Source of the DNA: an uncultured Desulfosarcina sp.
GTDB lineage: Bacteria; Desulfobacterota; Desulfobacteria; Desulfobacterales; Desulfosarcinaceae
Assembly: GCF_963668215.1 (NCBI RefSeq)
Contig: NZ_OY764190.1
Span: 6,138,001-6,202,000, forward strand
Direction: 5' to 3'
DNA: 64,000 nt
In this document: positions 44,840-53,390 of the stretch, one piece after another
How positions within the stretch are numbered: the first letter of the stretch is position 1
Layout: every line of letters begins with the position of its first letter
The notes under the pieces: model-generated
The model's input: the letters and a program-made list of their open reading frames with translations, nothing else
The model's database searches: none
What the model was told of the DNA's origin: nothing
Translations under genes and position numbers: made by a program

Positions 44840-45181
44840 TTACGAAATCGCTCCTTGCCGATCATCTACGAACCCCAGGTCAAGGCCTGTGACACCCCAA
44901 AAGCCTCCTCCGGCGTCGTTGCCGCAGGGCCTGATTTCTCTCATGATTCCGGGGGGTCCGAAAGGCGGAAAGATACTTGGGAAATGGTTCTTTTTCACAT
45001 GCATTGCAGCACTATTCGTTTGCCTTGGCAACAATCCCTTCTATCACAAAGATCGCTAATATAGCACGCTCGGTTACGATTTCAAAGATAATCCCGAATT
45101 AAAAAAACGCAAACCGGAACCTTGGCGGGCCCCCGACGACGGGCCGGTGCGGCGTGCCGGGCGCCCGGCAACGCAACATCT
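44840..45181. other. Intergenic region, 342 bp, with strong palindrome
   Basis: Between two minus-strand PilZ genes. TGCCGGGCGCCCGGCA at 45155-45170 is a perfect 16-bp palindrome just after the upstream PilZ stop, without a T-run. No gene is supported. Confidence 0.5.
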
Positions 45182-45799
45182 TCAATCCACTTTGAATTGG
45201 GTGCTGACCTGGCGGTGAAAGCGGTTGATCAAATCCTTTAAGATCTCGACTTGATACTGGGTCAGCGATTCATATTTCACACCGATTCCGCCATGCTCCA
45301 GGCGAACGACGCTGGCCTTGAGCTTGAGGGGCAGTTGATCCTGGCCGATAGAAAAACAGATGGACACCGGCTGGCCCATGGTAAACGATTCGCAGCTCTC
45401 GACAAACATGCCTCCGGCGCTGATATCCGTGGCGAAACAGTTGATCGCCCGGCCGTTCGCGGCAAGATCCAGGCTGATATTGCAGGGAACCCGCGGGAAT
45501 TCCCGCAGCATGGCGAACCGTTTCCGTTCGTAACGGCTCATGAACCGGAGCAGGTCGGCTTCCTGCAGTTGATTGATCAGAAGGAAAAAACGGGCAATGA
45601 GCAGTTGCCTGTCCCTGGCGCTGATAATTTCGTCCGGTTTCGGCTTCGGTATCTCCAGCAGTTTTTCATTCTGCTTCAGATCCAGGTCTTCGAACAGGTG
45701 CAACAGGGAGATCAGCTGTTCGTCCGTCATTTTGTATATGGCGATGGACAGCCGGGTCAGGATCTTCTTTTTTTCCACCTGCCAGCTGGGTTCTTGCAT
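45182..45799 (-). CDS. PilZ domain protein with helical N-terminal domain
   Basis: 205 residues. About 90 helical residues (ILTRLSIAIYKMTDEQLISLLHLFEDLDL, LLIARFFLLINQL) come before a PilZ domain: RKRFAMLREFPRVPCNISL with the Arg region and ATDISAGGMFVES, matching D-x-S-x-x-G. The following IGVKYESL and LTQYQVEILKDLI end the barrel. A cyclic di-GMP effector is likely; the N-terminal domain may bind a partner. Confidence 0.88.
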   Translation of the reverse strand: MQEPSWQVEKKKILTRLSIAIYKMTDEQLISLLHLFEDLDLKQNEKLLEIPKPKPDEIISARDRQLLIARFFLLINQLQEADLLRFMSRYERKRFAMLREFPRVPCNISLDLAANGRAINCFATDISAGGMFVESCESFTMGQPVSICFSIGQDQLPLKLKASVVRLEHGGIGVKYESLTQYQVEILKDLINRFHRQVSTQFKVD

Positions 45800-46407
45800 G
45801 GATTTCGTCTCCTGCTTCAGGACACAGCGAGCCTAGCCAATAGCGGCCGACATGGCATTCATTGTCCGAACGACCTGGATGGCGGCACGAAATCCTTCTT
45901 GTGCCGCCGTCATATCCGGCCAAGGCCGGCCATCGGAAACGTATGGGACGCCCCCTTTAAACGCGAGAAATGGGAATCAGTTCCCCTTATCCCGTAACCC
46001 GGTGAAAAAATCAAGGATCTATTCGCCGCACACAATATAAATAACGAACAGTTACAGGAGGATATAAAATTTTGGGCCATGGGCAACGCAAACCGCCGGC
46101 AATTCCGTTAAGCCGCGGTGCATGCGTTCCTTCCGACCGACCCGTTGACCGCTTACGGCCGCTGAATCAAAAAAGGTACTTAAAATTATAGAAAATACTT
46201 GAAATACCAAAGCAAAAAAGGGTATTAAATCCATTTGAACCGGTAAGCTCGTTTCTATAACCGTTGGACCTGTGCTTGCCACCAAAGTGGACCTGGTCTT
46301 CTCCCGGTCGTCAGCAAAATTGGCCATTGATGCAAAATCTTCTGGTACGTATTTTGCTTTATTTTTATCGACGGGCGTAGATCTGATTCAGCAAGGAGGA
46401 ACAGACA
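45800..46407. other. Divergent intergenic region, 608 bp
   Basis: Between a PilZ gene (minus) and the roadblock-mglA operon (plus). Part is AT-rich. Other than the sigma-54 site below I see no strong motif or gene; small open frames here have no ribosome site or family. Confidence 0.45.
46343..46357 (+). promoter_or_regulatory. Candidate sigma-54 promoter of the roadblock-mglA operon
   Basis: TGGTAC-GTATT-TTGC: GG-N10-GC spacing is correct and only one base differs from TGGCAC-N5-TTGC. It lies 51 bp before the TTG start. Confidence 0.65.
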
Positions 46408-46812
46408 TTGTCTTATATTCTGGATCAAGAACAACTGGATGGTTTGGAAGAAGCGTTGACCACTGATTTGATGACGCTGGGCATACAATCCGTGATCCTC
46501 ATCGATATGGCCGGCAATGTCATTGTCAATCTCGACGACGGCAAGGTTCGCCACGACGTCTATTCCTTGGCGGCGCTGGCGGCCGGCAACTTCGGGGCGG
46601 TAAGTGCCATGGCGTCCATTATCGGTGAAGAGGAATTTTCCCTGCTGTTCCACAAAGGCAAAAACGAAAACATCAATTTTACGAAGATCATGGACGACTT
46701 CCTGCTGGTGTCTATTTTCGGCAACGATGTCTCCCTGGGATATCTGAGATTGAAAATCGATGAAGTGATCAAAAAAGTCAAGGTCCTGATCGATCGGTCC
46801 CGATCATCCTAG
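46408..46812 (+). CDS. mglB: Roadblock/LC7 domain protein, MglB-like
   Basis: 134 residues. It has the roadblock fold pattern: helix LDGLEEALTTDLMTLGIQSVILIDMAGNVIV, helix SLAALAAGNFGAVSAMASIIGEEEF, strands NINFTKIMDDFLLVSIFG, and a last helix. MglB-type partners act as GTPase-activating proteins for MglA. The start is TTG at 46408, supported by a perfect AAGGAGG 10 bp upstream and by lack of another start. The mglA gene follows 61 bp later. Confidence 0.85.
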   Translation: MSYILDQEQLDGLEEALTTDLMTLGIQSVILIDMAGNVIVNLDDGKVRHDVYSLAALAAGNFGAVSAMASIIGEEEFSLLFHKGKNENINFTKIMDDFLLVSIFGNDVSLGYLRLKIDEVIKKVKVLIDRSRSS

Positions 46813-46873
46813 TCCAGCGGCCTGTTTCTGATCGACCCGTACCATTCGACTCCTTGTAAAACGGGACGAAAAC

Positions 46874-47479
46874 ATGGCATTTATCAACACCAAAACCAAA
46901 GAAGTTCAGGTCAAGCTTGTTTTTGTCGGACCCGGCAGGGGCGGCAAGACGACCAACCTGGAATATATCTTCAGCCGGATTCGGCATCGCATCGAATCCG
47001 ACATGGTGAGCATAAAAACCCAGGGTGATCGGACCCTGTTTTTCGATTTCCTTCCGTTCGAACTCGGTGCCATAAAAGGATACAACGTAAAAACCCAGCT
47101 ATATACGGTTCCCGGGCAGGTCAAGTACAACGCCACGCGCAAGCTGGTGCTGAAAGGCGTCGATGGCGTCGTATTCGTGGCCGATTCCATGGTCGAAAGG
47201 CGGGAAAACAACATCAGTTCACTGGAAAACCTCAAGGAAAATCTCGCGTTTTACGATATCGATATCGCCAATATCCCGCTTGTTTTTCAATACAACAAGC
47301 GCGACCTTGCAACAGAGGGGATCGATATCCTTGACATCGAGACATTAGAAAAAGACCTGAATTCTCAACTCAAGGCGCCCAGTTTCACGGCCAGTGCACT
47401 GAAGGGGGAAAACGTGATCCCCACCGTTAAAAAGGCCATCTCCATGACGATTGTGGTCCTTCGGGATAAGCTTTTATAG
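46874..47479 (+). CDS. mglA: MglA-like small GTPase
   Basis: 201 residues. G1 GPGRGGKTT, switch-2 TVPGQ (in place of DxxG, typical of MglA), and G4 NKRD; TASALKGENV resembles the G5 region. Bacterial Ras-like GTPase that sets front-rear polarity for gliding or type IV pili in Myxococcus; here it likely places a motility or signalling apparatus. It is flanked by the MglB-like gene and the coiled-coil gene at 47492. Confidence 0.93.
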   Translation: MAFINTKTKEVQVKLVFVGPGRGGKTTNLEYIFSRIRHRIESDMVSIKTQGDRTLFFDFLPFELGAIKGYNVKTQLYTVPGQVKYNATRKLVLKGVDGVVFVADSMVERRENNISSLENLKENLAFYDIDIANIPLVFQYNKRDLATEGIDILDIETLEKDLNSQLKAPSFTASALKGENVIPTVKKAISMTIVVLRDKLL

Positions 47480-47491
47480 GAGGTATTCACC

Positions 47492-48115
47492 GTGGATAAG
47501 AAAGCCAATGACACGTTCGCCTTCGATTTGGAAAACCGCCTCGACGATTTTTTCAACGATGCTCTGCCGGACCCGGAAGATCCGGATTCGGAAGAAACCC
47601 AAGCGTCCCATGCCGACTTGCCGCTGAAAGATCTGAAATCCTCCATTCTGGCCATCGACTGGGAAATCACCGACGATGCACTGAAAGCTTTCGGCGATCA
47701 GGTGAACATCCTGCTGGAGCGTTTCCAAGACGACAAAGTCGCCCATACATATCTCAAGATATTGCAATCGCTGGGAAAATATATCCGCACGCACAAATCG
47801 AAAGCCCATCCGGACACCATCAAACGACTCATGGCGGTCTACTCCGCTCTGGAGGAGGCTGTCGTCAATGAAGGATTGGGTCAAGACGAGAAAGAAAAGA
47901 CGCTGTTGGCGGAAGTCAGGAAATTTCAGCAGTTGAAAGCCGACATTATCGATTCAAAACCCTCTTCTCCGGCAACCGGGCGGGCGAAAGCGGCTCCGAA
48001 GGAAGACAAGTCCGGCATGGAAGCGATCATCCAGTCCATAGAGGAGTTGAAATCGATTATGGCCACCGAGTTGGGCGCCATTCGCGAAGGCCTGGAACGG
48101 TTGGGGAAAAAATAA
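47492..48115 (+). CDS. Acidic helical protein downstream of MglA
   Basis: 207 residues, GTG start with GGAGG about 10 bp upstream, 12 bp after the mglA stop. Acidic N-terminus (ALPDPEDPDSEETQ), a central helical domain (LKAFGDQVNILLERFQDDKVAHTYLKILQSLGKYI), a flexible linker and a C-terminal coiled coil (IEELKSIMATELGAIREGLERL). No family recognised. Probably an adaptor or effector of the MglA module. Confidence 0.7.
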   Translation: MDKKANDTFAFDLENRLDDFFNDALPDPEDPDSEETQASHADLPLKDLKSSILAIDWEITDDALKAFGDQVNILLERFQDDKVAHTYLKILQSLGKYIRTHKSKAHPDTIKRLMAVYSALEEAVVNEGLGQDEKEKTLLAEVRKFQQLKADIIDSKPSSPATGRAKAAPKEDKSGMEAIIQSIEELKSIMATELGAIREGLERLGKK

Positions 48116-48128
48116 AAGCCACTTTCCA

Positions 48129-48252
48129 GACGACTTCGTAAGAAGGCCGAGATCAAGGCTTGCAAATCCCGAGGAATGAGGTGTATTTGGAATACTCCGC
48201 AGTGACGAGGGGTGAAGCGTAGCGCAGATATCGACCTTCTTACGAAGTCGTC
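48129..48252. repeat. Inverted-repeat element, MITE-like
   Basis: An 18-bp perfect inverted repeat GACGACTTCGTAAGAAGG (48129-48146; complement 48235-48252), extending imperfectly to 28 bp, encloses about 88 bp without coding content. No transposase. Only one copy in the window. Confidence 0.7.
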
Positions 48253-48291
48253 AAAAATGCCCCGGAGAATTCGCTTCCCGGGGCATTTTTT
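48253..48291. terminator. Bidirectional terminator between convergent operons
   Basis: AAAAATGCCCCGG pairs with CCGGGGCATTTTT around a 12-nt loop. Symmetric A- and T-runs allow it to stop both the mglA operon and the ABC transporter operon. Confidence 0.88.
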
Positions 48292-48325
48292 GTATCCCAT
48301 CACAACACGTCGATCCAGCAGGTAT

Positions 48326-49378
48326 TTATGGCTTAAAATGGCCAAGGATCGTGTCCAAGCCGTCGATACCCGCAGTGGATGCATTGCGAGCGAAACGGTC
48401 ATCGACCAGTCCGGTGACATCCGCCTCTTCGATGAGGCCATACCGTCGCATCAAATCCGCCATGAACCGAAGTTCCTCGGTTTTCGGAGTATACCGGTCA
48501 TAGACGATCCGGCCCTCCGGTTGGGTCAATGCATGGAGCACCAGCGCTTCCGTTTGATTCCAGTACCGGGAGGCAATTCGAGCGGCCTGTTCAGGATGCC
48601 CCTTGGCCCACAGACCCGACCGCGCGGCGCCTTCCACCAATCTCTGTACGGCTTCGGGGTGGGTTTCAATAAAGCCGCTTCCAACCAAAACAAGATTGCA
48701 GATAAAGCCGGGCCATTCGGATTCCACATAAGCAACCACGTCGGCATCGCCGCTCAGAACCGTCTGGGCGGCAAACGGTTCTCCCACAAAATAGGCATCC
48801 AAAGCGCCTGAAGTCAGCGCCGAAGCCATGTCCGGCGGGTTCATCTCGACCACCCGGATTCTCCGCTCAAGGCCTTTTTTCTCAATCTCCCGCCGCAACC
48901 AGAGGTTATGACCGGAGTATCGCATGGGAACGGCAATCGTGCTGTCGATCAGGTCTTCTATCTTTCTTGCGTTCAGGCATTTTCTGGCAACCAGGGTACT
49001 CTCGTGCCGGTTGCCGATCAGCACCACTTTTACGGGTTCCCCCTGCTGGTGCAGCACCACCGCCAGCGGTGCAATGATAAATGCCGCCTGAATACTGTTG
49101 TTTCTCAGGGCCTCAGCCATTTCGGCAAAGGAGGTGAACTTGACGGCCTGGAAATGGATACCGGATCCATGGCGGGACACATGATCCAGAATCGGAGCTG
49201 CCAGATTGGTGATCACCGGCATATATCCCATGCGAACGATCTGCCGGTCCACTGTCTGGAAATTCAATCGAAAATGCAGCCAGGCGATGAGGATGAGCCA
49301 GGCGATAAATATGCCGCTCAGTTTCACCGGCATCGGCAATTTGCCGGGATGGCGCAACAGCTCGCGGTTAAACCGCAT
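48326..49378 (-). CDS. ABC transporter substrate-binding protein (SsuA/TauA/NrtA type)
   Basis: 350 residues, with an N-terminal signal anchor (SGIFIAWLILIAWLHF) rather than a lipobox. Then an NMT1/SsuA-like binding fold: GYMPVITNLAAPILDH, IQAAFIIAPLAVVL, IAVPMRYSGHNLWLRREIE, SGALDAYFVGEPFAAQ. Members bind sulfonates, taurine, nitrate or bicarbonate. The start overlaps the ATPase gene by 11 bp. Substrate is not settled by sequence; a TSUP exporter upstream favours sulfur compounds. Confidence 0.85.
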   Translation of the reverse strand: MRFNRELLRHPGKLPMPVKLSGIFIAWLILIAWLHFRLNFQTVDRQIVRMGYMPVITNLAAPILDHVSRHGSGIHFQAVKFTSFAEMAEALRNNSIQAAFIIAPLAVVLHQQGEPVKVVLIGNRHESTLVARKCLNARKIEDLIDSTIAVPMRYSGHNLWLRREIEKKGLERRIRVVEMNPPDMASALTSGALDAYFVGEPFAAQTVLSGDADVVAYVESEWPGFICNLVLVGSGFIETHPEAVQRLVEGAARSGLWAKGHPEQAARIASRYWNQTEALVLHALTQPEGRIVYDRYTPKTEELRFMADLMRRYGLIEEADVTGLVDDRFARNASTAGIDGLDTILGHFKP

Positions 49379-50168
49379 AATTGATCCCCATCATCAGGAA
49401 CAGTTCACTTCTCAACCGGCTGAGTTCCGGAGATTTCTCGAAATTGCGGGGCCGGGGGAAGTCCAGTATCCGATCCATGGTCACCCCGGTGGGGCTGCCG
49501 CCGAGGATAACCACTCGGTCCCCCATGATCAACGCATCGTCGATGTTGTGCGTGACCAGCAGCATCGTTTTCCGGATGAACGCGTGCATGTTGACGACTT
49601 CTTCACGCATCTTCATATGGGTGAGAAAGTCCAGCCCGCTGAAAGGTTCGTCCATGATCAGGATATCCGGATTTACGGCAAGGGCTCTGGCCAGTTCGGC
49701 GCGTCGCTGCATGCCCCCGGAAAGCTGCCGGGGATAATGCTGTTCGAAGCCCTCCAGTTCAACCATTTCGATAAATTCCCCGACCCGCATCCTGCGTTCG
49801 TCGCCGTTCAAATGGCGGAGTCCCAGGCCGACATTTTGTGCCACCGTCATCCAGGGGAACAGACCGCTGTGCTGAAACACGAAAATGTGGTCAGCGGAAG
49901 GCCCTTCGACGCGCTTTCCGTTGATGCGGACCCTCCCGCCGGACAGTTCCTCGAAACCGGCAATGATTCTCAGCAGCGTCGATTTGCCGCATCCCGAAGG
50001 ACCCAGAAAACAGACCATTTCTCCGTCTGATATCCGAAGATCGACATCCCTGAGAACGACGATATCATCGCCCTTGCGCAACTGCGGATCTTCATCGCTG
50101 CGGGGAAGTCTGCGGCGATTGGCATAGGCTTTATTCAGTTTTTCGATGGCGATGCGCCCCACCGTCAC
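49368..50168 (-). CDS. ABC transporter ATPase (SsuB/TauB type)
   Basis: 266 residues: Walker A FLGPSGCGKSTLLR, Q-loop FQHSGLFPWMTV, signature QLSGGMQRRAELARAL, Walker B ILIMDEPFSGLD, H-loop LLVTHNIDDAL. Typical of nitrate/sulfonate/taurine importers. GTG start four bases after the permease stop, with TTGAGGG upstream. It energises the permease next to it. Confidence 0.93.
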   Translation of the reverse strand: MTVGRIAIEKLNKAYANRRRLPRSDEDPQLRKGDDIVVLRDVDLRISDGEMVCFLGPSGCGKSTLLRIIAGFEELSGGRVRINGKRVEGPSADHIFVFQHSGLFPWMTVAQNVGLGLRHLNGDERRMRVGEFIEMVELEGFEQHYPRQLSGGMQRRAELARALAVNPDILIMDEPFSGLDFLTHMKMREEVVNMHAFIRKTMLLVTHNIDDALIMGDRVVILGGSPTGVTMDRILDFPRPRNFEKSPELSRLRSELFLMMGINYAV

Positions 50169-50172
50169 CCCC

Positions 50173-50964
50173 TCAAAGCGATTTGCTGCGCCAACTGGCA
50201 GCTTCCAGGGTGCCCAGTTGCCGCATCAGAGCATCCAGAGCCAGGCCGACCAGGCCGATGACAATCATCCCGTCCATCACGTAATCCATGCGCAGGGCGT
50301 TTCTCGAATCCAGGATGAGAAATCCCAGACCGGATTGCACGGCAATCATCTCGGCGGCCACCACCACCAGCCAGGATATAGTTACCGTCATGCGCAGGGC
50401 CGTCACCACTTCGGGCGTGATGGCAGGAAGAATCACGCGCACAATGGTTTCATACCTGGAGAAATTGAAATTGGCAGCAACATAAAAATAGGTCTGGTTG
50501 ATCCCGTCTACGGCGATGGTCGTCGAGACCACAAGCGGAAAAAAACTGGCCAGGAAAATCAGGAAAATGGCCGGTGGATCCCCAATGCCGAACCAGAGCA
50601 TGGCCAAAGGTATCCAGGCCAGCGGGGAAATGGGACGCATGAATTGGATCACCGGGTTGATCAGCGACCGGGCTGTCTTCATCATTCCCAGAGCAATGCC
50701 GATGGGAATACCCAATAAAGCGGCCAGGTAAAACCCGACCGTAACCCGGAACAGGCTGGCCACGGTGTGCTTGATCATGGTACCGTCAGCCAACAGTTCT
50801 CCCATGCTGACCAGCACCACGACGGGTCCCGGAAAAACCTGCCGGCTCCATCCGCTGAAACGGGCCAGGACCTCCCAAATCAGCAAAAGGGCCAAGAAAC
50901 CTACAAACGGAATCAGGCAGGCCCGTGCTTTGGTGGCAATATTTTTTTGGTCCGCGATACCCAA
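50173..50964 (-). CDS. ABC transporter permease (SsuC/TauC type)
   Basis: 263 residues, about six transmembrane helices. The ATPase-contact EAA-like loop is in NFSRYETIVRVILPAITPEVVTALR, and LGIPIGIALGMM and FMRPISPLAWIPLAMLWFGIG are conserved in the sulfonate/nitrate family. TTG start with AAAGGAACC upstream. It lies 36 bp after the TSUP gene. Confidence 0.92.
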   Translation of the reverse strand: MGIADQKNIATKARACLIPFVGFLALLLIWEVLARFSGWSRQVFPGPVVVLVSMGELLADGTMIKHTVASLFRVTVGFYLAALLGIPIGIALGMMKTARSLINPVIQFMRPISPLAWIPLAMLWFGIGDPPAIFLIFLASFFPLVVSTTIAVDGINQTYFYVAANFNFSRYETIVRVILPAITPEVVTALRMTVTISWLVVVAAEMIAVQSGLGFLILDSRNALRMDYVMDGMIVIGLVGLALDALMRQLGTLEAASWRSKSL

Positions 50965-51000
50965 GTCGGTTCCTTTACGCTTAGGGCCTGAGGAATCTCG

Positions 51001-51762
51001 TCAGTAACTGTTATATATCAAATGAATACCGATCAGAGTAAGCAAAAATATGAAAACTTCCTTTAAACTTCTCTCGTTGATTCTCTCGGTGAACCGCGGA
51101 CCGATCTGACCGCCGACGATGACGCCGGGTACCGCCCAGATCAAGATCGACAGATCGGCCGATGCCCCCAACATCAGATGGAATAATGATCCGGCAACAC
51201 AGGTACCGAAGACTGTGACGATACTGGTAGCCACAGCAACGCGCATGCGCAGTTTTATCCGGCTGCGCATCAATGGAACCATCCACTCTCCCACGCTTAC
51301 ACTGAGCATGCCGCTGGCCAGGGCCAAGACCGAAACAATCCAGCCGTGGCGGCGCAGCCCTTTCAACGGCACCCGATCCTGGCCCTCTTCCGAATATTTC
51401 TGGTTCGCGGAAACAAACAGAAACGCCGTGGTCAGCGTCAAGACCCCTAAAGCCAGTTCCAAATTGGCAGAGGACAACAATCGTGTCAAAATCGCTCCGA
51501 GGCCGAGTCCGGGAAGCGTCAGTAACAGCAAAAAGGCGGCCAGCGGAAGATCCGCCGTTCTCTTCCGGATAAAGGCCAAACTGCCCGACCCCATTCCCGC
51601 GGTCTGCACAAGCAGCGAGGTGACGACCGCCGTTTCCGGAGAGAGCTTTATGACAAGAATAAAAAATGGCATCCAAAGGATCCCGCCGCCAATCCCGACG
51701 GTGGTGGCCAAAGAGGCGATGATCACACCGGCCGGGAAGGCCAGGGCATTGGCTCCGTTCAT
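51001..51762 (-). CDS. TSUP (TauE/SafE) anion exporter
   Basis: 253 residues, about eight membrane helices. The duplicated motif is visible: GVIIASLATTVGIGGGILWMPFF and, in the second half, ASGMLSVSVGEWMVP, then AVATSIVTVFGTCVAG. The family exports sulfite, sulfoacetate or related organosulfur anions. The start overlaps the HAMP gene by 4 bp (ATGA), placing it within the chemosensory operon; the ABC genes follow. With them it suggests import of a sulfonate and export of sulfite or a related acid. Confidence 0.9.
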   Translation of the reverse strand: MNGANALAFPAGVIIASLATTVGIGGGILWMPFFILVIKLSPETAVVTSLLVQTAGMGSGSLAFIRKRTADLPLAAFLLLLTLPGLGLGAILTRLLSSANLELALGVLTLTTAFLFVSANQKYSEEGQDRVPLKGLRRHGWIVSVLALASGMLSVSVGEWMVPLMRSRIKLRMRVAVATSIVTVFGTCVAGSLFHLMLGASADLSILIWAVPGVIVGGQIGPRFTERINERSLKEVFIFLLTLIGIHLIYNSY

Positions 51763-52382
51763 ACCCGGTCATCCACGGAGTAGAGTTTGAAAAAATCGAT
51801 GACCTGTCCGAGCGTGGTCAACTCCGAATCCAGGCGGACAAGCTGTTTTTGCATGTCATCCGACTGTTCGGGTGTCATCTGTTCTTTTTTGAGCAGATCC
51901 AAAGCATTGGATGTCACCCGACCGGCGGAAACGCAAACCGACCGGGCAAGCATGATAATCTCTTGCAGATTGGTGGACATATCGTCAATGGCACAAGAAA
52001 GTTGGGAAAGCTCGTTTCTGGTTTCCACACCCGCAGTCCGCCTGAGATCTCCGGAGGAGATTGCCTTGGAGACCTCTACCATATACTGAAGCGGCTCGGT
52101 AATCGTCTTGATGAACATGGTCAGTACAATCACCACCACGGCCAGAATGACCCCTACCATCATCATGGCTTTGTTACGAATTCTCAGCAACGGGTCGTAC
52201 ACCTGCTCTTGCGAGAGTTCACCCTTGGAATACTTTTGGAAGTTCCGGCTCAGCTCCTCTCTCAGTTCAGTGGAATGGGTATCGACAACGAACTCTGCCG
52301 CTACCAACAGAGCGGCAAAGCCGATCAACAGCATGTAAATGATCATGGTGCGCTGGAGAGAATAACCGTTTCTGGAGTTCAT
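51759..52382 (-). CDS. HAMP-domain membrane protein without output domain
   Basis: 207 residues. Two transmembrane helices (MIIYMLLIGFAALLVAAEFVV and MMMVGVILAVVVIVLTMFI) bound a short, about 50-residue extracytoplasmic loop. A HAMP domain (ITEPLQYMVEVSKAISSGDLRRTAGVETRNELSQLSCAIDDM) and a coiled coil follow, ending without a kinase, cyclase or receptor tip. Overlaps ParA (ATGA) and TSUP (ATGA). It may act as a structural or signalling partner of the chemoreceptor or as a membrane anchor for the ParA/array. Confidence 0.82.
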   Translation of the reverse strand: MNSRNGYSLQRTMIIYMLLIGFAALLVAAEFVVDTHSTELREELSRNFQKYSKGELSQEQVYDPLLRIRNKAMMMVGVILAVVVIVLTMFIKTITEPLQYMVEVSKAISSGDLRRTAGVETRNELSQLSCAIDDMSTNLQEIIMLARSVCVSAGRVTSNALDLLKKEQMTPEQSDDMQKQLVRLDSELTTLGQVIDFFKLYSVDDRV

Positions 52383-53332
52383 GGCGCGGGCAGCATCGAC
52401 GATTCTGTGAAGGCAACGACCTCTTTGGCCAGTTCCAGGTACTGGGTTCCGGCAGTACTCTTCGGGCTGTATTGGATGGCCGGCATGTTGAGGATTTGGG
52501 CCTCTTTGAGAACGCCATCCATCTCGATCACGGTTTCGAAGGTCTTGCCCTGGTAAAAGGACTGAATTTTTTGAAGAATCAAACGGGACGCCTGGCTGTT
52601 CCGATCCAGCATGGTAAACAGGATGCGGGACTGAATATGCGGATTGGATTTCTCGCGGATCAGCCTGATCAGACGCAGCACCTGGTCGACACCATGGGTG
52701 GACAGGTAATCGCATTGACACGGTATCAGCACCCGATTGGATGCAGTCAGGGCGTTGAGCGTATAATACTCGATGGACGGCGGTGTATCGATCAGAATGA
52801 AGTCGAATTGCTCTGTTACCGTATTGAGCCGGTCCTTGAGCATATATTCGAAATTTCCAGCCCCGAAATACTTTTTGTTGAGCAGGACCATATTCCTGCC
52901 GGAGGGAAGCAGTCGGAGATTGGGATATTTTGTCGGCACGATAAACGCGTCCAGCCCTTTGCCGATTTCCTTTTGGGCATCGTAGAAAGTGGGCGACTCC
53001 TTTTGCCCCAAAGCAAGGGTCAGATTGGCCTGGGCATCGAAGTCCACGAGAAGCACACGCTTTTTAAGCAGCGTCAACGAAACGCCCAGGTTCAAGCAGG
53101 TGGTTGTCTTGGCGACGCCGCCCTTGCGGTTGCTGACGGCGATCACCCGATCATCGGTTTTATCATGACGGGCCTTTTCGAGGTCAAGAAAAGTGATCTC
53201 CTGAACACGATTGGGTTTGTACGCAGAAAAAAGATGACCGCATACCGTACATCTTGCCACGAAGGTCGATTTGTCGGTCGCATCGTCATCAAGATGAAAC
53301 CGGGTCATGCATCTCTGGCAAATAATGATCAT
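52379..53332 (-). CDS. ParA-family ATPase with N-terminal zinc ribbon
   Basis: 317 residues. Residues 1-40 are a four-Cys ribbon (C5, C8, C28, C31; the MJ0042-type), then RVIAVSNRKGGVAKTTTCLNLG (ParA deviant Walker A at 68-77), LLVDFDAQANLTLALG, and DFILIDTPPSIEYYTLNALT. Similar ParA proteins (PpfA, ParC) distribute chemoreceptor arrays in other bacteria. No ParB is next to it. Gene order between CheB-like and HAMP supports a role in array placement rather than chromosome partition. Confidence 0.88.
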   Translation of the reverse strand: MIIICQRCMTRFHLDDDATDKSTFVARCTVCGHLFSAYKPNRVQEITFLDLEKARHDKTDDRVIAVSNRKGGVAKTTTCLNLGVSLTLLKKRVLLVDFDAQANLTLALGQKESPTFYDAQKEIGKGLDAFIVPTKYPNLRLLPSGRNMVLLNKKYFGAGNFEYMLKDRLNTVTEQFDFILIDTPPSIEYYTLNALTASNRVLIPCQCDYLSTHGVDQVLRLIRLIREKSNPHIQSRILFTMLDRNSQASRLILQKIQSFYQGKTFETVIEMDGVLKEAQILNMPAIQYSPKSTAGTQYLELAKEVVAFTESSMLPAP

Positions 53333-53390
53333 GGTTGTTTTCCTTTAGCTGACAACCGGTCAAAAGCGGCCGGCATCGCAGCCAGGCCGT

